Source: an uncultured Phycisphaerales bacterium (GTDB taxonomy: Bacteria; Planctomycetota; Phycisphaerae; Phycisphaerales; SM1A02). Taken from it: a stretch of DNA of 38,642 bases. The notes under the pieces were generated by a model. The model was given only the letters and a program-made list of their open reading frames with translations, did no database searches and was not told where the DNA came from. A program made the position numbers and the translations under genes. Of this stretch, positions 22,574 through 30,126 are shown in pieces (the first letter of the stretch is position 1; each line of letters begins with the position of its first letter). The stretch is from assembly GCA_905480395.1 (NCBI GenBank), contig CAJQQE010000059.1, forward strand, positions 1 through 38,642. Reading direction: 5' to 3'.

Positions 22574-24106
22574 TCAGGCCGCCCATCCGGCGAGGAGGAT
22601 CGCCAGATCGCTCCCATCAACGATGTCGTTGCCGTCGAAATCGCCCCCGAATCGACCGTTCGTCCCCCAGAGTGCCATGAAGAGGCCGAGGTCATTTCCG
22701 TCAACTTGACCGTCGCCGTCGAGGTCGACGCGTGCCGAATCACAGGCGTCTGGCAGGCCGTCGGCGTCTCCGTCGTTGACCAAGCCTTCGGCAATCTCCC
22801 AGGCATCGAGTAGGCCGTTGGAGTCGCAATCAGCGAGCGGAAACACGAGAACGCTGCCAACGTCAATCTGACCGTCCGGGAGATCTGCTCTCGGCGCTGA
22901 CATCACGGCGTGATCGCCGTCGAAGCTCGCAGAGATACCGAAGTAGTCACGCTCGCCGTCTTCGTGCGGGCGGAGTCGGATCGCGGCTTCCCACAGCCCG
23001 TCGACCTCTTGATGGATCCACCCGCCGCCGGATTCGTATTCGCCATCGAGCGTCGAGCGGTAGCCACCGGCCACGAGCCTCGATCCGTCAGGGTTGAGCA
23101 CGCAAGGGAACCCGAACCCCTTCACGTCTTGCGGATTCGTGGGGCCAAAATGCGCTTTCAAGGTCGGCGTCGCGCCGTTCATTTGATAAAGATGAACCGC
23201 ACCGACATCGATGCCGAAGGTGTCCTCGAAAGGCGCGCCGATGGCGAGTCGGTCGGCTTCCAAGTCAATCCACTCTCCGAAGACTTGATACGGCTCCGGT
23301 TCGACAGGCACCAGCATCGTGTCCAAAACCCACTGGTCACCGATGAATCGATGGATGGCGACTCCGCCATGTCGGAAGCCGATCTCACCGACCAGCCCGG
23401 AAGCGGAAACCGCCATGATCTCGTTCTCGACATCGAGACTTCGACCGAAGTAGGCAGCGCCCTGAACCCCCGGCAAGCCGAGTCGCTGGTGAACGGTCCA
23501 GGTGTCATCGTCCCGACGGAAGATCCACACGCCGCCTTCGGCTTCGTCTTCCAGCGACTCAAGGAATGCGCCGATCATGACCTCGTCAGTGCTCCGGCCG
23601 AAGCAGGCAGAGAGCCCGAAGAGGGCGTTGGGGTTGTCGCCTAAGGGGGCAACCAGTTTGGCTTCGTACGTCCAGTCGCCGTCGATGAACCGATAGATGT
23701 ACGCCGATCCTGACCAGAAGCCGAGGTCGTCATCTCCGGGGGCCCCAACGATCATGGTGTCAGCTTGGATGACAACCGGAAGCCCGAAGTGGTCGCCCGG
23801 GATTCCGTCCGGCGCTGTGAAGGTCTGGTGCGGAGTCCATTCCGAACCCACCTTTTTGTAGACATGAACATGGCCACGTGCTGATTCGCCGGCATCCCCA
23901 TCGGCGCCGATGGCGAGCCAGTCACCGTCGACGTGGATTCGAGTTCCGAAGGTGGCTCCGGGAATCGGCGTCGAAGCCGTGAGGATCTGGCTCGGTGCGA
24001 TGTCGACCGCATGGACTGGTACCACCACCAGGCTGGTGAGGGTCGTGAAGATCCTTCGCGGGGCGGCGGATCGGAGGAAGCGGTTGACGCGGTCGAAGTG
24101 GCCCAT
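22574..24106 (-). CDS. secreted seven-repeat FG-GAP protein with dockerin-like C-terminus
   Basis: 510 aa; AAGGAG lies 7 nt before the ATG. The N-terminus is a long export signal (basic start, hydrophobic TTLTSLVVVPVHAV). Seven consecutive units each open with 'FG...' and hold an 'LAIGAP'-like strand followed by 'G.V.I(Y/H)' and an aromatic end (FGTRI, FGLPV, FGLSA, FGRSL, FGEWI, FGFPC, FGISA). This predicts a seven-bladed integrin-alpha-like beta-propeller. From about residue 424 come calcium loops 'DCDSNGLLDAWEIAEG' and 'DGDADGLPDACD' (thrombospondin-3/EF-hand type), then a doubled dockerin-like end: VDLDGDGQVDGNDLGLFMALW and DFDGNDIVDGSDLAILLAGW, stopping two residues later. The ligand is unknown. 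Confidence 0.82.
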   Translation of the reverse strand: MGHFDRVNRFLRSAAPRRIFTTLTSLVVVPVHAVDIAPSQILTASTPIPGATFGTRIHVDGDWLAIGADGDAGESARGHVHVYKKVGSEWTPHQTFTAPDGIPGDHFGLPVVIQADTMIVGAPGDDDLGFWSGSAYIYRFIDGDWTYEAKLVAPLGDNPNALFGLSACFGRSTDEVMIGAFLESLEDEAEGGVWIFRRDDDTWTVHQRLGLPGVQGAAYFGRSLDVENEIMAVSASGLVGEIGFRHGGVAIHRFIGDQWVLDTMLVPVEPEPYQVFGEWIDLEADRLAIGAPFEDTFGIDVGAVHLYQMNGATPTLKAHFGPTNPQDVKGFGFPCVLNPDGSRLVAGGYRSTLDGEYESGGGWIHQEVDGLWEAAIRLRPHEDGERDYFGISASFDGDHAVMSAPRADLPDGQIDVGSVLVFPLADCDSNGLLDAWEIAEGLVNDGDADGLPDACDSARVDLDGDGQVDGNDLGLFMALWGTNGRFGGDFDGNDIVDGSDLAILLAGWAA

Positions 24107-24346
24107 GCAGTGACTCCTTCAGAATCACGGTGGATCCTGAGTCCTCGGTGTGCTCCTTCTCGACCTGTCGCCGTCCGAAAACATCACTGGACATCGTGGT
24201 TAAGACTCTGGGCAGGAGGTTTCCACTCGTGGAAAGTGATGCTTCGGGGCGAATACCCCAATTCCCAATCAATGAAAACGTGATTGCCAACCTCGACGCG
24301 GATAACATGAAGAGCAACTCCAAACCACTCTGGAAATTCATCGCGA

Positions 24347-26020
24347 ATGAGCACGATCCAACCCTCCAAGTCTCCCGAACCACCCTCGGCCCAACGACCA
24401 GATCCAGAATCAGTCTCGTTGTCTGGTTACGAGATTGGCGCCGTTTACGGCCCCGATTCGGTCCGAACGGTCGACCCTGATGACGCTGGAAAATCCGATC
24501 CGCGGATCGCCGAGCCAGGCGAGTTCCCGTTTACTCGCGGCGTGCACCCGACGATGTACCGATCGCGGCTGTGGACCATGCGGCAGTTCGCGGGCTTCGG
24601 CTCGGCCGATGACACCAACGCGAGGTTCAAGTACCTGCTCCAAAACGCGAAGAGTGCCAAGGCGAATACCGGGCTCTCCACCGCATTCGATCTTCCGACG
24701 CTCATGGGCCGGGATTCCGATGATCCGTTGTCGGCCGGCGAGGTCGGTCGATGCGGCGTCGCGATCGACACCATCGACGACATGCACCGGCTCTATAAGG
24801 ACATCCCGATTGATCAGGTGACGGTTAGTCAGACGATCAACGGACCAGCCTGTGTGATTTGGGCGATGTACCTCGGTATGGCCCGGGAACTTGGTGTGGA
24901 CTGGACGATGCTCGGCGGGACCCTTCAAAATGACATTTTGAAGGAGTTTCACAGCCAGAACGAATTCATCTACCCGCCGGAAGCGAGCGTCAAACTGGTG
25001 GTCGACACGATCGAGTATGCGATGAAGCACGTTCCCAAGTGGAATTCAGTTTCGATCTCGGGATATCACATTCGCGAATCTGGATCGACGGCGACCCAGG
25101 AACTCGCGTTTACGCTTCGCGACGGTATGGAATACGTCGAAGCTGCAGTGGCCCGCGGCCTCGATGTGGATCTCTTCGCGCCTCGGCTTTCCTTCTTCTT
25201 TAACAGCCACAATGAGTTTTTCGAAGAGATCTGCAAACTACGGGCGGCTCGAAGAATCTGGGCGACCGCCATGAAAGAACGGTTTGGTGCCAAGAACGAA
25301 CGGTCTTGGTGGATGCGGACTCATGTTCAGACTGCGGGATGCTCCCTGACCGAGCAGCAGCCCTTGAACAACATCGTTCGGGTGGCGTTCCAGTCGCTCG
25401 CCGGTGTTCTCGGTGGTTGTCAGAGCCTCCATACGGATTCGATGGATGAAACGTTGGGGCTTCCGACTGAGACGGCCGTCAGAGTTGCCCTGCGGACCCA
25501 GCAGATCCTTGCCCACGAAACCGGCGTTCATCGCACCGTCGATCCGCTCGGCGGTTCGTGGTTCGTGGAGGCCCTCACCGATCAGATGGAAGCCGATGCG
25601 AACGAGATCGTCGGCACCATCGACGAAATGGGTGGCGTGGTCTCCGGGATTCACAAAGGGTATTTCCGCCGAGCGATCGCCGAGGCAAGTTATCGAACGG
25701 GGCAGGAGATGGAAGCGGGAGATCGAATCGTGGTGGGGGTCAACGCCTACACCGATGGAAACGAGAGCCACCAGGTCGAAATCCTCCAGATTCCGCACAC
25801 CGTCGAAACCGTCCAATGCGATCGATTGACCGAATATCGGCGAGACCGAGACGAGTCTGCGGCCGAATCCGCCCTTGAGTCGATCCGGACGGCCGCTCGA
25901 GCTGGCGAGAACGTGATGGACTCCTTGGTCAACGCATCTCTCGTGCGATGCACGCTGGGTGAGATGGTTCAGGCCATGGGAGATATCTACGGTCGTTACA
26001 CCGGCGGCCCCGAGTGGTGA
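24347..26020 (+). CDS. B12-dependent acyl-CoA mutase large subunit, isobutyryl-CoA mutase-like (methylmalonyl-CoA mutase family)
   Basis: 557 aa, the catalytic TIM-barrel subunit only; the cobalamin-binding domain (DxHxxG) is absent, so a separate small subunit is required and is not in the window. Typical family segments: 'GVHPTMYRSRLWTMRQFAGFG', 'TAFDLPTLMGRDSDDP', 'GGTLQNDILKEF', 'NSVSISGYHIRESG' (His241 matches the catalytic His), 'FAPRLSFFF', 'QTAGCSLTEQQPLNNIVRV' and 'GGCQSLHTDSMDE'. The two residues that set substrate range read Phe81 (RQFAG) and Gln204 (HSQNEF). Methylmalonyl-CoA mutase has Tyr and Arg there, isobutyryl-CoA mutase Phe and Gln. Automatic annotation would say methylmalonyl-CoA mutase; the residues favour interconversion of isobutyryl-CoA and butyryl-CoA or a similar uncarboxylated acyl-CoA. 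Confidence 0.87.
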   Translation: MSTIQPSKSPEPPSAQRPDPESVSLSGYEIGAVYGPDSVRTVDPDDAGKSDPRIAEPGEFPFTRGVHPTMYRSRLWTMRQFAGFGSADDTNARFKYLLQNAKSAKANTGLSTAFDLPTLMGRDSDDPLSAGEVGRCGVAIDTIDDMHRLYKDIPIDQVTVSQTINGPACVIWAMYLGMARELGVDWTMLGGTLQNDILKEFHSQNEFIYPPEASVKLVVDTIEYAMKHVPKWNSVSISGYHIRESGSTATQELAFTLRDGMEYVEAAVARGLDVDLFAPRLSFFFNSHNEFFEEICKLRAARRIWATAMKERFGAKNERSWWMRTHVQTAGCSLTEQQPLNNIVRVAFQSLAGVLGGCQSLHTDSMDETLGLPTETAVRVALRTQQILAHETGVHRTVDPLGGSWFVEALTDQMEADANEIVGTIDEMGGVVSGIHKGYFRRAIAEASYRTGQEMEAGDRIVVGVNAYTDGNESHQVEILQIPHTVETVQCDRLTEYRRDRDESAAESALESIRTAARAGENVMDSLVNASLVRCTLGEMVQAMGDIYGRYTGGPEW

Positions 26021-26488
26021 CGCCGAAAAAGTGGTGGGCGGCGGCGTTTTGTCGGCGTTCAAATGAGATCGGTTTGGGATGATGGTTTTCGAGGAGCGTT
26101 GCCAACGCAACCCATTTCACGTGGCTTCTGGTCTTCGACCGCGCGCGAAATCGGGAATTCCCGAGTTTCTAGGACATGACTGAATCGCCCATCATGCGGC
26201 CATACGCCATGTTTTGGTGCTCGTAAGAGGGTCGAAAAACCAAAATTTCTCCGAGAAATACCACCTGCTGAGCGTCAGTCCTTGATTTTGGCCGCATCCG
26301 TCATCGCCGAGTCTCGGACGGTGTCTGAATTCGTTTTCATCTTGAATTTTTTCCGCGAGTTGCGAATTTCGCGTAGGATCCGCCATTCGATGCTTGGTCC
26401 GGATGGCCGGATACATCGAAAAATCCGAGTGCAGATCCGCCCTGATGGTCGCCTTCGGAAATCACTTAGCAGGGCAGAGATCACGCTC
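26021..26488. promoter_or_regulatory. 468-bp region upstream of the RRM protein gene
   Basis: No gene seen. The right half is markedly more AT-rich than its surroundings. It contains the 13-bp palindrome TTTCTC-C-GAGAAA (26246-26258), and CCAAAAT (26240-26246) with its complement ATTTTGG (26285-26291) about 40 nt away. It probably holds the promoter and a long leader of the RNA-binding protein gene. I could not fix a -35/-10 pair. Confidence 0.45.
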
Positions 26489-26836
26489 ATGAAGCTCTTT
26501 GTTGGAAACCTCCCGTTCAGCGCTACTGAAAATGACATTCGCGATGCCTTTGAGGCTCATGGCGAAGTGTCAGATGTTGCGGTCATCACCGACCGTGAAA
26601 CCGGCCGCCCTCGCGGCTTCGCCTTTGTTGAAATGTCCGATTCCGGACAGGCCAACGCAGCAATCGAGGCCCTCAACGGCACCGATCTTGGCGGTCGCTC
26701 CATTAACGTCAACGAAGCACGTCCCCGTGAAGATCGTCCCCGTAGCGGTGGCGGCGGCGGTGGCGGCGGCGGCGGCTACCGTGGTGGTGGCGGCGGTGGC
26801 GGCGGCGGCGGCGGTGGCCGTGGTGGCTGGCGCTGA
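26489..26836 (+). CDS. glycine-rich RRM RNA-binding protein
   Basis: 115 aa from the ATG at 26489; the longer frame to 26282 is leader sequence, because the RRM begins directly with [11 protein letters not shown]2 is KLFVGNL (2-8) and RNP1 is [10 protein letters not shown] (about 41-50); the single RRM covers residues 1-80. The tail is nearly all Gly with a few Arg, Tyr and Trp ([11 protein letters not shown]), encoded mainly by GGC/GGT repeats. This is the domain plan of cyanobacterial Rbp proteins, which bind U-rich RNA and are often cold-induced; RNA chaperone activity is family inference. The gene is monocistronic, with two hairpins after its stop. Confidence 0.9.
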   Translation: MKLFVGNLPFSATENDIRDAFEAHGEVSDVAVITDRETGRPRGFAFVEMSDSGQANAAIEALNGTDLGGRSINVNEARPREDRPRSGGGGGGGGGGYRGGGGGGGGGGGGRGGWR

Positions 26837-26900
26837 ATATCGCATCCGCGATATGATGTAGAACGAAGATGCGGGCGGCGCTTCGGCGCCGCCCGCTTTC
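26837..26900 (+). terminator. double hairpin and terminator after the RRM gene
   Basis: Directly after the stop, ATATCGC (26837-26843) pairs with GCGATAT (26848-26854). Then GCGGGCGGCGC (26871-26881) pairs perfectly with GCGCCGCCCGC (26886-26896) around a TTCG tetraloop, followed by TTTCTTT. The second is a clear intrinsic terminator. The first may protect the 3' end or be a regulatory site. Confidence 0.85.
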
Positions 26901-26924
26901 TTTATCACAACATCTCACCACCGA

Positions 26925-27977
26925 GTGGAATATCATTTGAGCACCCTGACCACCCCGCCCCCCCAGAGCACTCCGGCCAAGCCCACCTCGCCTTCAGAGT
27001 CATGCGACGAGATCGACGGTTACGTCGGGCTTCCACTCGGAAGTCGCATTGCCAACCTGGTTGCCATTCTCACGCCGGTCGTTGGGCTGATTGTGGGAAT
27101 CGTGTACTTCTGGGGAAACGGCGTGAGTTGGATCCAGCTCGCGCTGATGACCGTCATGTACGTCATCACCGGCTTTGGAATCACGATCGGCTACCACCGG
27201 CTCTTCACGCATAAGTCGTTTAGCGCCGGTCCCGTGGTCACGATGGCTCTGGGAATTCTGGGCTCGATGGCCACGGAGGGATCAATCCTCCGGTGGTGCG
27301 CGGCTCACCGCAGCCATCATCAGCACAGTGATCAAGAAGGTGATCCGCATTCACCGCATTTGCACGATCACGGAACTGGGCTTCGAGGCATCTGGGCGGG
27401 CTTTTGGCACGCTCACATCGGTTGGATTTTCGATGCGCCCGGTGAGCCGTTGGATCGCTACGTTCCTGACTTGATCCGAGACCGAAGGATTCGGGCGATC
27501 AGCCGACTGTTTCCGCTCTGGGTCGCCATCGGCTTTGTGATCCCTGCGATCCTCGGCGGTTTGGCCAATATTCTGATCGGCGAGGCTTTCTGGACTGGCG
27601 CTTTTCTTGGATTCATCTGGGGTGGGCTGGTTCGGATCATGGTCGTCCATCACATCACCTGGAGCGTGAACTCGGTCTGTCACATCTGGGGTTCTCAGCC
27701 CTATCGAAGTGCTGACGAGAGTCGTAACAACATCTTTGTTGGCATCTTCGCCCTTGGCGAAGGCTGGCATAACAATCATCATGCCTTCCCGACCTCAGCC
27801 CGGCATGGCCTTGAGTGGTGGCAATTTGATTCGAGTTGGATCACGATTCGAACGATGGAACGACTCGGTCTCGTGTACAACGTTCGGGTCCCAACAGCCG
27901 AACGAAAAGCCGCGAAACTGCGAAGCAAAGGATCATCGGCTGCGGGCGGCGACGATTTGGCTCGCGACGCTGCCTGA
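26925..27977 (+). CDS. acyl-CoA/fatty-acid desaturase (delta-9 type)
   Basis: 350 aa from a GTG at 26925; a TTG at 26937 is an alternative with GTGGA just upstream. A di-iron integral membrane desaturase. The three histidine boxes are HRLFTH, HRSHHQHSD and GEGWHNNHH, in the order and spacing of stearoyl-CoA desaturase/DesC-type enzymes, alternating with four or more transmembrane segments ('LVAILTPVVGLIVGIVYFW', 'LALMTVMYVITGFGITIGY', 'LFPLWVAIGFVIPAILGGL', 'FWTGAFLGFIWGGLV'). A His-rich stretch (HSPHLHDHG) follows box 2. It introduces a cis double bond into saturated acyl chains to tune membrane fluidity. The first ~30 residues are Pro/Ser-rich. Separated from the RRM gene by a terminator and followed by its own. 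Its nearness to an RRM gene of a cold-inducible family is suggestive only. Confidence 0.9.
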   Translation: MEYHLSTLTTPPPQSTPAKPTSPSESCDEIDGYVGLPLGSRIANLVAILTPVVGLIVGIVYFWGNGVSWIQLALMTVMYVITGFGITIGYHRLFTHKSFSAGPVVTMALGILGSMATEGSILRWCAAHRSHHQHSDQEGDPHSPHLHDHGTGLRGIWAGFWHAHIGWIFDAPGEPLDRYVPDLIRDRRIRAISRLFPLWVAIGFVIPAILGGLANILIGEAFWTGAFLGFIWGGLVRIMVVHHITWSVNSVCHIWGSQPYRSADESRNNIFVGIFALGEGWHNNHHAFPTSARHGLEWWQFDSSWITIRTMERLGLVYNVRVPTAERKAAKLRSKGSSAAGGDDLARDAA

Positions 27978-28009
27978 GCAGGCCTTTGTATCTATTGGAT
28001 GAACATCAA

Positions 28010-28041
28010 CGAGGCCGATCCGAAATTCCGGATCGGCCTCG
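28010..28041 (+). terminator. intrinsic terminator after the desaturase gene
   Basis: Perfect 13-bp stem CGAGGCCGATCCG / CGGATCGGCCTCG (28010-28022 and 28029-28041), loop AAATTC, extendable by an A-T pair on each side and followed by TTTG. It lies 32 nt after the stop. Confidence 0.85.
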
Positions 28042-28152
28042 TTTGTGGTTGGGTAAGACGCAAAACAATGCCCATCGAGATGGATCGAGCCTGGGACATG
28101 GCGACCGGACTCCCCTGTGGTAGCCTTGGATTTCTCAAGGAGTTCAGGATCG

Positions 28153-28950
28153 ATGACGACGCAAGATGATCGAAACACGCAGGCTTCGCTCGACCGCCAA
28201 TTCTCGTTGGCAGGTCGGACCGCGTTGGTCACGGGGTCTTCGGCCGGGCTTGGCAAGGCGATCGCGATGAGCCTTGGAGCGGCGGGTGCGAAAGTCGCGA
28301 TCAATTACGCGAATAATCAGGCTCGGGCGGAGACGGCCTTCGCCGAATTCATCGCCGCAGGCCATGAGGGCTGTTTGGTTCGAGGCTCGGTGATCGAAGA
28401 GGCCGATGTCGAACGAATCGTGGCCGAGGTCGAGCATCAAATTGGTGGGGTCGACATCTTGGTGGTCAATGCCACGCCCGACCAGCCGCACCTGCCGATC
28501 GAGGAATACGACTGGGATTTCTATCAGTCCATGCTCGATTTTTTCATCAAGAGCCCATTTCTGCTTTCGCGTGCGGTCTTGCCTCACATGAAGAAGCAGG
28601 GCTGGGGACGAATCATCAACATCGGCAGCGAAGTGGTCGCGCTCGGGGTAGGCAACTTCAGTGCCTACGTCGCGGCGAAGGGTGGTCAGAACGGCTGGAA
28701 TCGTTCGATGGCGACAGAATTGGCACCCTCCAAAATCACCGTCAACATGGTCTCGCCCGGCTGGATCCCCGTGGAACGCCATGAGACGGACCCACAGGAA
28801 GAGAAGGACGCCTACCGGGCGGGTATTCCCATGGGACGTTGGGGCGTTCCGGCCGACGTCGGTGGCGCGGTGGCATTCCTGGCGGGCGATGCGGCCGCCT
28901 TCATGACTGGGCAGCATCTTCACGTGAATGGTGGACTCACCGTCGCCTGA
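28153..28950 (+). CDS. short-chain dehydrogenase/reductase (SDR)
   Basis: 265 aa from the ATG at 28153, with AAGGAG at 28137-28142; a frame-extended GTG at 28117 is less likely. Classical SDR: NAD(P) motif TGSSAGLGKA (about 27-36), 'NIGSEV' with the active-site Ser, and the Tyr-Lys pair in FSAYVAAKGG. The end 'LHVNGGLTVA' is typical of FabG-like enzymes. The usual NNAG motif after strand beta-4 is replaced by VNATPDQP, so it belongs to a diverged subgroup rather than true FabG. It is the first gene of the plus-strand series leading into the sugar importer, so a sugar or polyol dehydrogenase role is plausible but unproven. Confidence 0.85.
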   Translation: MTTQDDRNTQASLDRQFSLAGRTALVTGSSAGLGKAIAMSLGAAGAKVAINYANNQARAETAFAEFIAAGHEGCLVRGSVIEEADVERIVAEVEHQIGGVDILVVNATPDQPHLPIEEYDWDFYQSMLDFFIKSPFLLSRAVLPHMKKQGWGRIINIGSEVVALGVGNFSAYVAAKGGQNGWNRSMATELAPSKITVNMVSPGWIPVERHETDPQEEKDAYRAGIPMGRWGVPADVGGAVAFLAGDAAAFMTGQHLHVNGGLTVA

Positions 28951-29064
28951 TGGCGAGATGAAGGCGATCTGCAGAAGATCATCGCGACGGCGGTGCAGAG
29001 GAACGAGACAATCGGCAAGTCGGAATTCGCACCGGCGGCCCTTCAAACAAAGATGGAGACTTCG

Positions 29065-30090
29065 ATGATTCAACGCATTCTGCTCGGTTCCACACTGTTG
29101 GTCGCGCTTTTCGCTTTGACAAGCTGTGACGATGCTGGGCCAAGTTCGGCCGTCGCAGGGAAGGGTGACCTCAGAATTGCGTACGTCACCAATGGCGTGG
29201 CCGACTTCTGGACCATCGCCAAATCCGGCGCCAACGCCGCGGGCGATGATTTCGACGTGACCGTGGACGTGCTCATGCCGACGGGCGGGGTCACTGATCA
29301 GAAGCGGATGATCGAGGACCTCGTCACCAGGCAGGTCGACGGCATCGCCATCAGTCCGATCGATCCGGGGAATCAGATTGATGTCATCGATGCCGCGGCA
29401 GCGAAGACGCCCGTGATCACCCACGATTCTGATGCGCCTGGCTCCGCACGCCGGTGTTACATCGGCATGGATAACTACGACGCCGGTCGCATGTGCGGCA
29501 AGTTGGTCAAGGAAGCCCTCCCGCAAGGCGGTGAGATCTTCATCTTCGTCGGTCGAATCGAGCAGGACAATGCAAGGCGACGCCGGCAGGGCGTTATCGA
29601 CGAGCTCCTTGATCGGTCCGTCAACGCTGATCGCTTCGATGAACCAGGCACCGCGATCGTTGGCGACAAGTACACCGTGCTCGGCACGCTCACCGACCAA
29701 TTCGATCGGGCGAAGGCGAAGGCAAACGTTGAGGACGTTCTCAGCAAGCATCCCGACGTGGACGGGCTCGTTGGGCTCTTCGCCTACAACCCGCCGCTCA
29801 TTCTCGAAGCCCTCGAAGGTGCCGGGAAGGTCGGCAAGATCGAAGTGATCGCTTTTGACGAGGACGCAGAGACCCTGCAGGGCATCATCGATGGATCAGT
29901 GGCGGGGACGGTGGTTCAGAATCCGTACATGTACGGTTATAAATCCGTCGAGGTGCTCGCCAAGATCGCTCGTGGTGAGGATGCGGGCATTCCGGAAAAT
30001 GGCATGATCGCCATTCCCGCGCGGACGATCCGCAAGGGCGACGTGAACGCGTTCTGGACCGACCTCAAGAAGAAGACCGGCAAGGAATGA
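29065..30090 (+). CDS. sugar ABC transporter substrate-binding lipoprotein (RbsB-like)
   Basis: 341 aa from the ATG at 29065, with GGAG at 29055-29058; upstream Mets at 29053 and 28993 would spoil the signal sequence. Lipoprotein signal MIQRILLGSTLLVALFALTSC, with Cys at about residue 21. The mature part is a type-I periplasmic binding fold of the ribose/galactose group: 'RIAYVTNGVADFWTIAKSGANAAG', 'DLVTRQVDGIAISPID', 'PVITHDSDAP', 'YIGMDNYDAGRMCGKLV', 'GLVGLFAYNPPLILEAL', 'VIAFDEDAETLQGIIDGSVAGTVVQNPYMYGY'. It delivers a monosaccharide-like ligand to the ATPase/permease encoded next. The ligand cannot be read from sequence; the mutarotase in the same cluster suggests an aldose. Confidence 0.9.
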   Translation: MIQRILLGSTLLVALFALTSCDDAGPSSAVAGKGDLRIAYVTNGVADFWTIAKSGANAAGDDFDVTVDVLMPTGGVTDQKRMIEDLVTRQVDGIAISPIDPGNQIDVIDAAAAKTPVITHDSDAPGSARRCYIGMDNYDAGRMCGKLVKEALPQGGEIFIFVGRIEQDNARRRRQGVIDELLDRSVNADRFDEPGTAIVGDKYTVLGTLTDQFDRAKAKANVEDVLSKHPDVDGLVGLFAYNPPLILEALEGAGKVGKIEVIAFDEDAETLQGIIDGSVAGTVVQNPYMYGYKSVEVLAKIARGEDAGIPENGMIAIPARTIRKGDVNAFWTDLKKKTGKE

Positions 30091-30126
30091 TCGGTCGGTC
30101 GGCCGAAACGGAGCCCGAGTGCCCCT

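Noticed and set aside
28144-29751. 535-codon open frame on the minus strand
   Set aside because: It is antisense to the SDR and the sugar-binding protein genes, both of which have clear motifs and ribosome sites. Its translation shows no domain. Long antisense frames are expected in GC-rich DNA.
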